5,694 bases of DNA from Anaerolineae bacterium (lineage in GTDB: Bacteria > Chloroflexota > Anaerolineae > B4-G1 > SLSP01), in assembly GCA_016934645.1 (NCBI GenBank), contig JAFGSL010000179.1, positions 1 through 5,694 of the forward strand, written 5' to 3'. A program made the position numbers and the translations under genes. The notes beneath the pieces were generated by a model. It ran no database searches. It had not been told where the DNA came from and saw only the letters and a list, made by a program, of their open reading frames with translations. Numbering within the stretch: the stretch's first letter is position 1; each line of letters opens with the position of its first letter. Shown in pieces: positions 5,464-5,694 of the stretch.

Positions 5464-5694
5464 GTGCCATATCTGCCTCCTCTGGGATCGCGGGCGACCC
5501 AACGGCCCAGCGTGCAGATCATCCCCGGCGATCTGAAGGCCAACGTCCCCTTGCGCGTGTGCCTGGCCCTGCCCACCGGCATAGATAGCCGCGTGGTGCT
5601 GGATCGGGAGGGCGCGGAACTGCTCGACCCGCCGGGGGACGCTTACGTGCTGGACGGGCACCGGATCACCCGCGTGAGCACGCCCAACTACACC
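5464..5694 (+). pseudogene. 5'-truncated FtsK/SpoIIIE-type DNA translocase fragment, runs off the window
   Basis: The frame opens just after a TGA (5461-5463) and stays open for 77 codons to the window end. From the 11th codon it matches the part of the FtsK/SpoIIIE motor domain that follows the Walker B strand: ATQRPS (11-16), IIPGDLKANVPLRV (19-32), DSRVVLD (41-47), GAELL (50-54) and a D-P-P-G-D segment in place of the usual G-x-G-D-M-L. The Walker A and Walker B motifs, which lie upstream in intact translocases, are absent because the intact rubrerythrin ends four bases before. No convincing ribosome binding site precedes the GTG at 5464. A remnant left by deletion or insertion is the simplest reading. 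An assembly junction, or a protein that reuses only this subdomain, cannot be excluded. Confidence 0.6.

Noticed and set aside
4932..5661. Minus-strand reading frames over rubrerythrin and the FtsK fragment
   Set aside because: The plus strand encodes an unmistakable rubrerythrin with all cysteine pairs; the opposite frames are by-products of its codon use.
1..5694. CRISPR arrays, tRNA or rRNA genes, insertion-sequence ends
   Set aside because: No regularly spaced direct repeats, cloverleaf-like sequence, rRNA motif or transposase was seen.

Overview
This window looks like bacterial chromosome of moderate to high GC. The gene families and the style of the envelope genes fit Chloroflexota (Anaerolineae-like). 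That taxonomic guess is an inference from gene content and is not proven by any marker here.

Layout. Positions 1-165 hold the end of an unrecognised coiled-coil protein. A short FMN nitroreductase (182-685) follows at once on the same strand. A nested inverted repeat (691-739) separates it from a convergent tandem-GNAT acetyltransferase on the minus strand (738-1610). That gene has its own extended -10 promoter near 1654. From 1813 to 4840 there is a four-gene plus-strand cluster of membrane proteins: a six-helix protein, a two-helix protein with a beta-repeat domain, an eight-helix protein, and a three-helix protein with a beta-repeat domain. A clear promoter (4883-4910) then drives a rubrerythrin (4962-5459). 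The window ends in a 5'-truncated fragment of an FtsK/SpoIIIE-type DNA translocase that begins just after the rubrerythrin stop.

The most interesting part is the four-gene cluster. All four proteins open with the same kind of two-helix hairpin, of the LiaI-LiaF/DUF5668 type. Two of them extend it with more transmembrane hairpins, and two extend it with a Toast_rack/DUF2154-like repeat domain, in the order A-B-A-B. Charge distribution predicts that one beta domain faces the cytoplasm and the other faces outward. Together they could form an envelope-sensing or scaffolding complex related to LiaF/VraT. No two-component system or sigma factor lies in the window, so the signalling partner, if there is one, is elsewhere.

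The nitroreductase and rubrerythrin suit an anaerobe or microaerophile handling redox and peroxide stress, but nothing here links them to the membrane cluster. Stretches without genes are all shorter than 300 bases.
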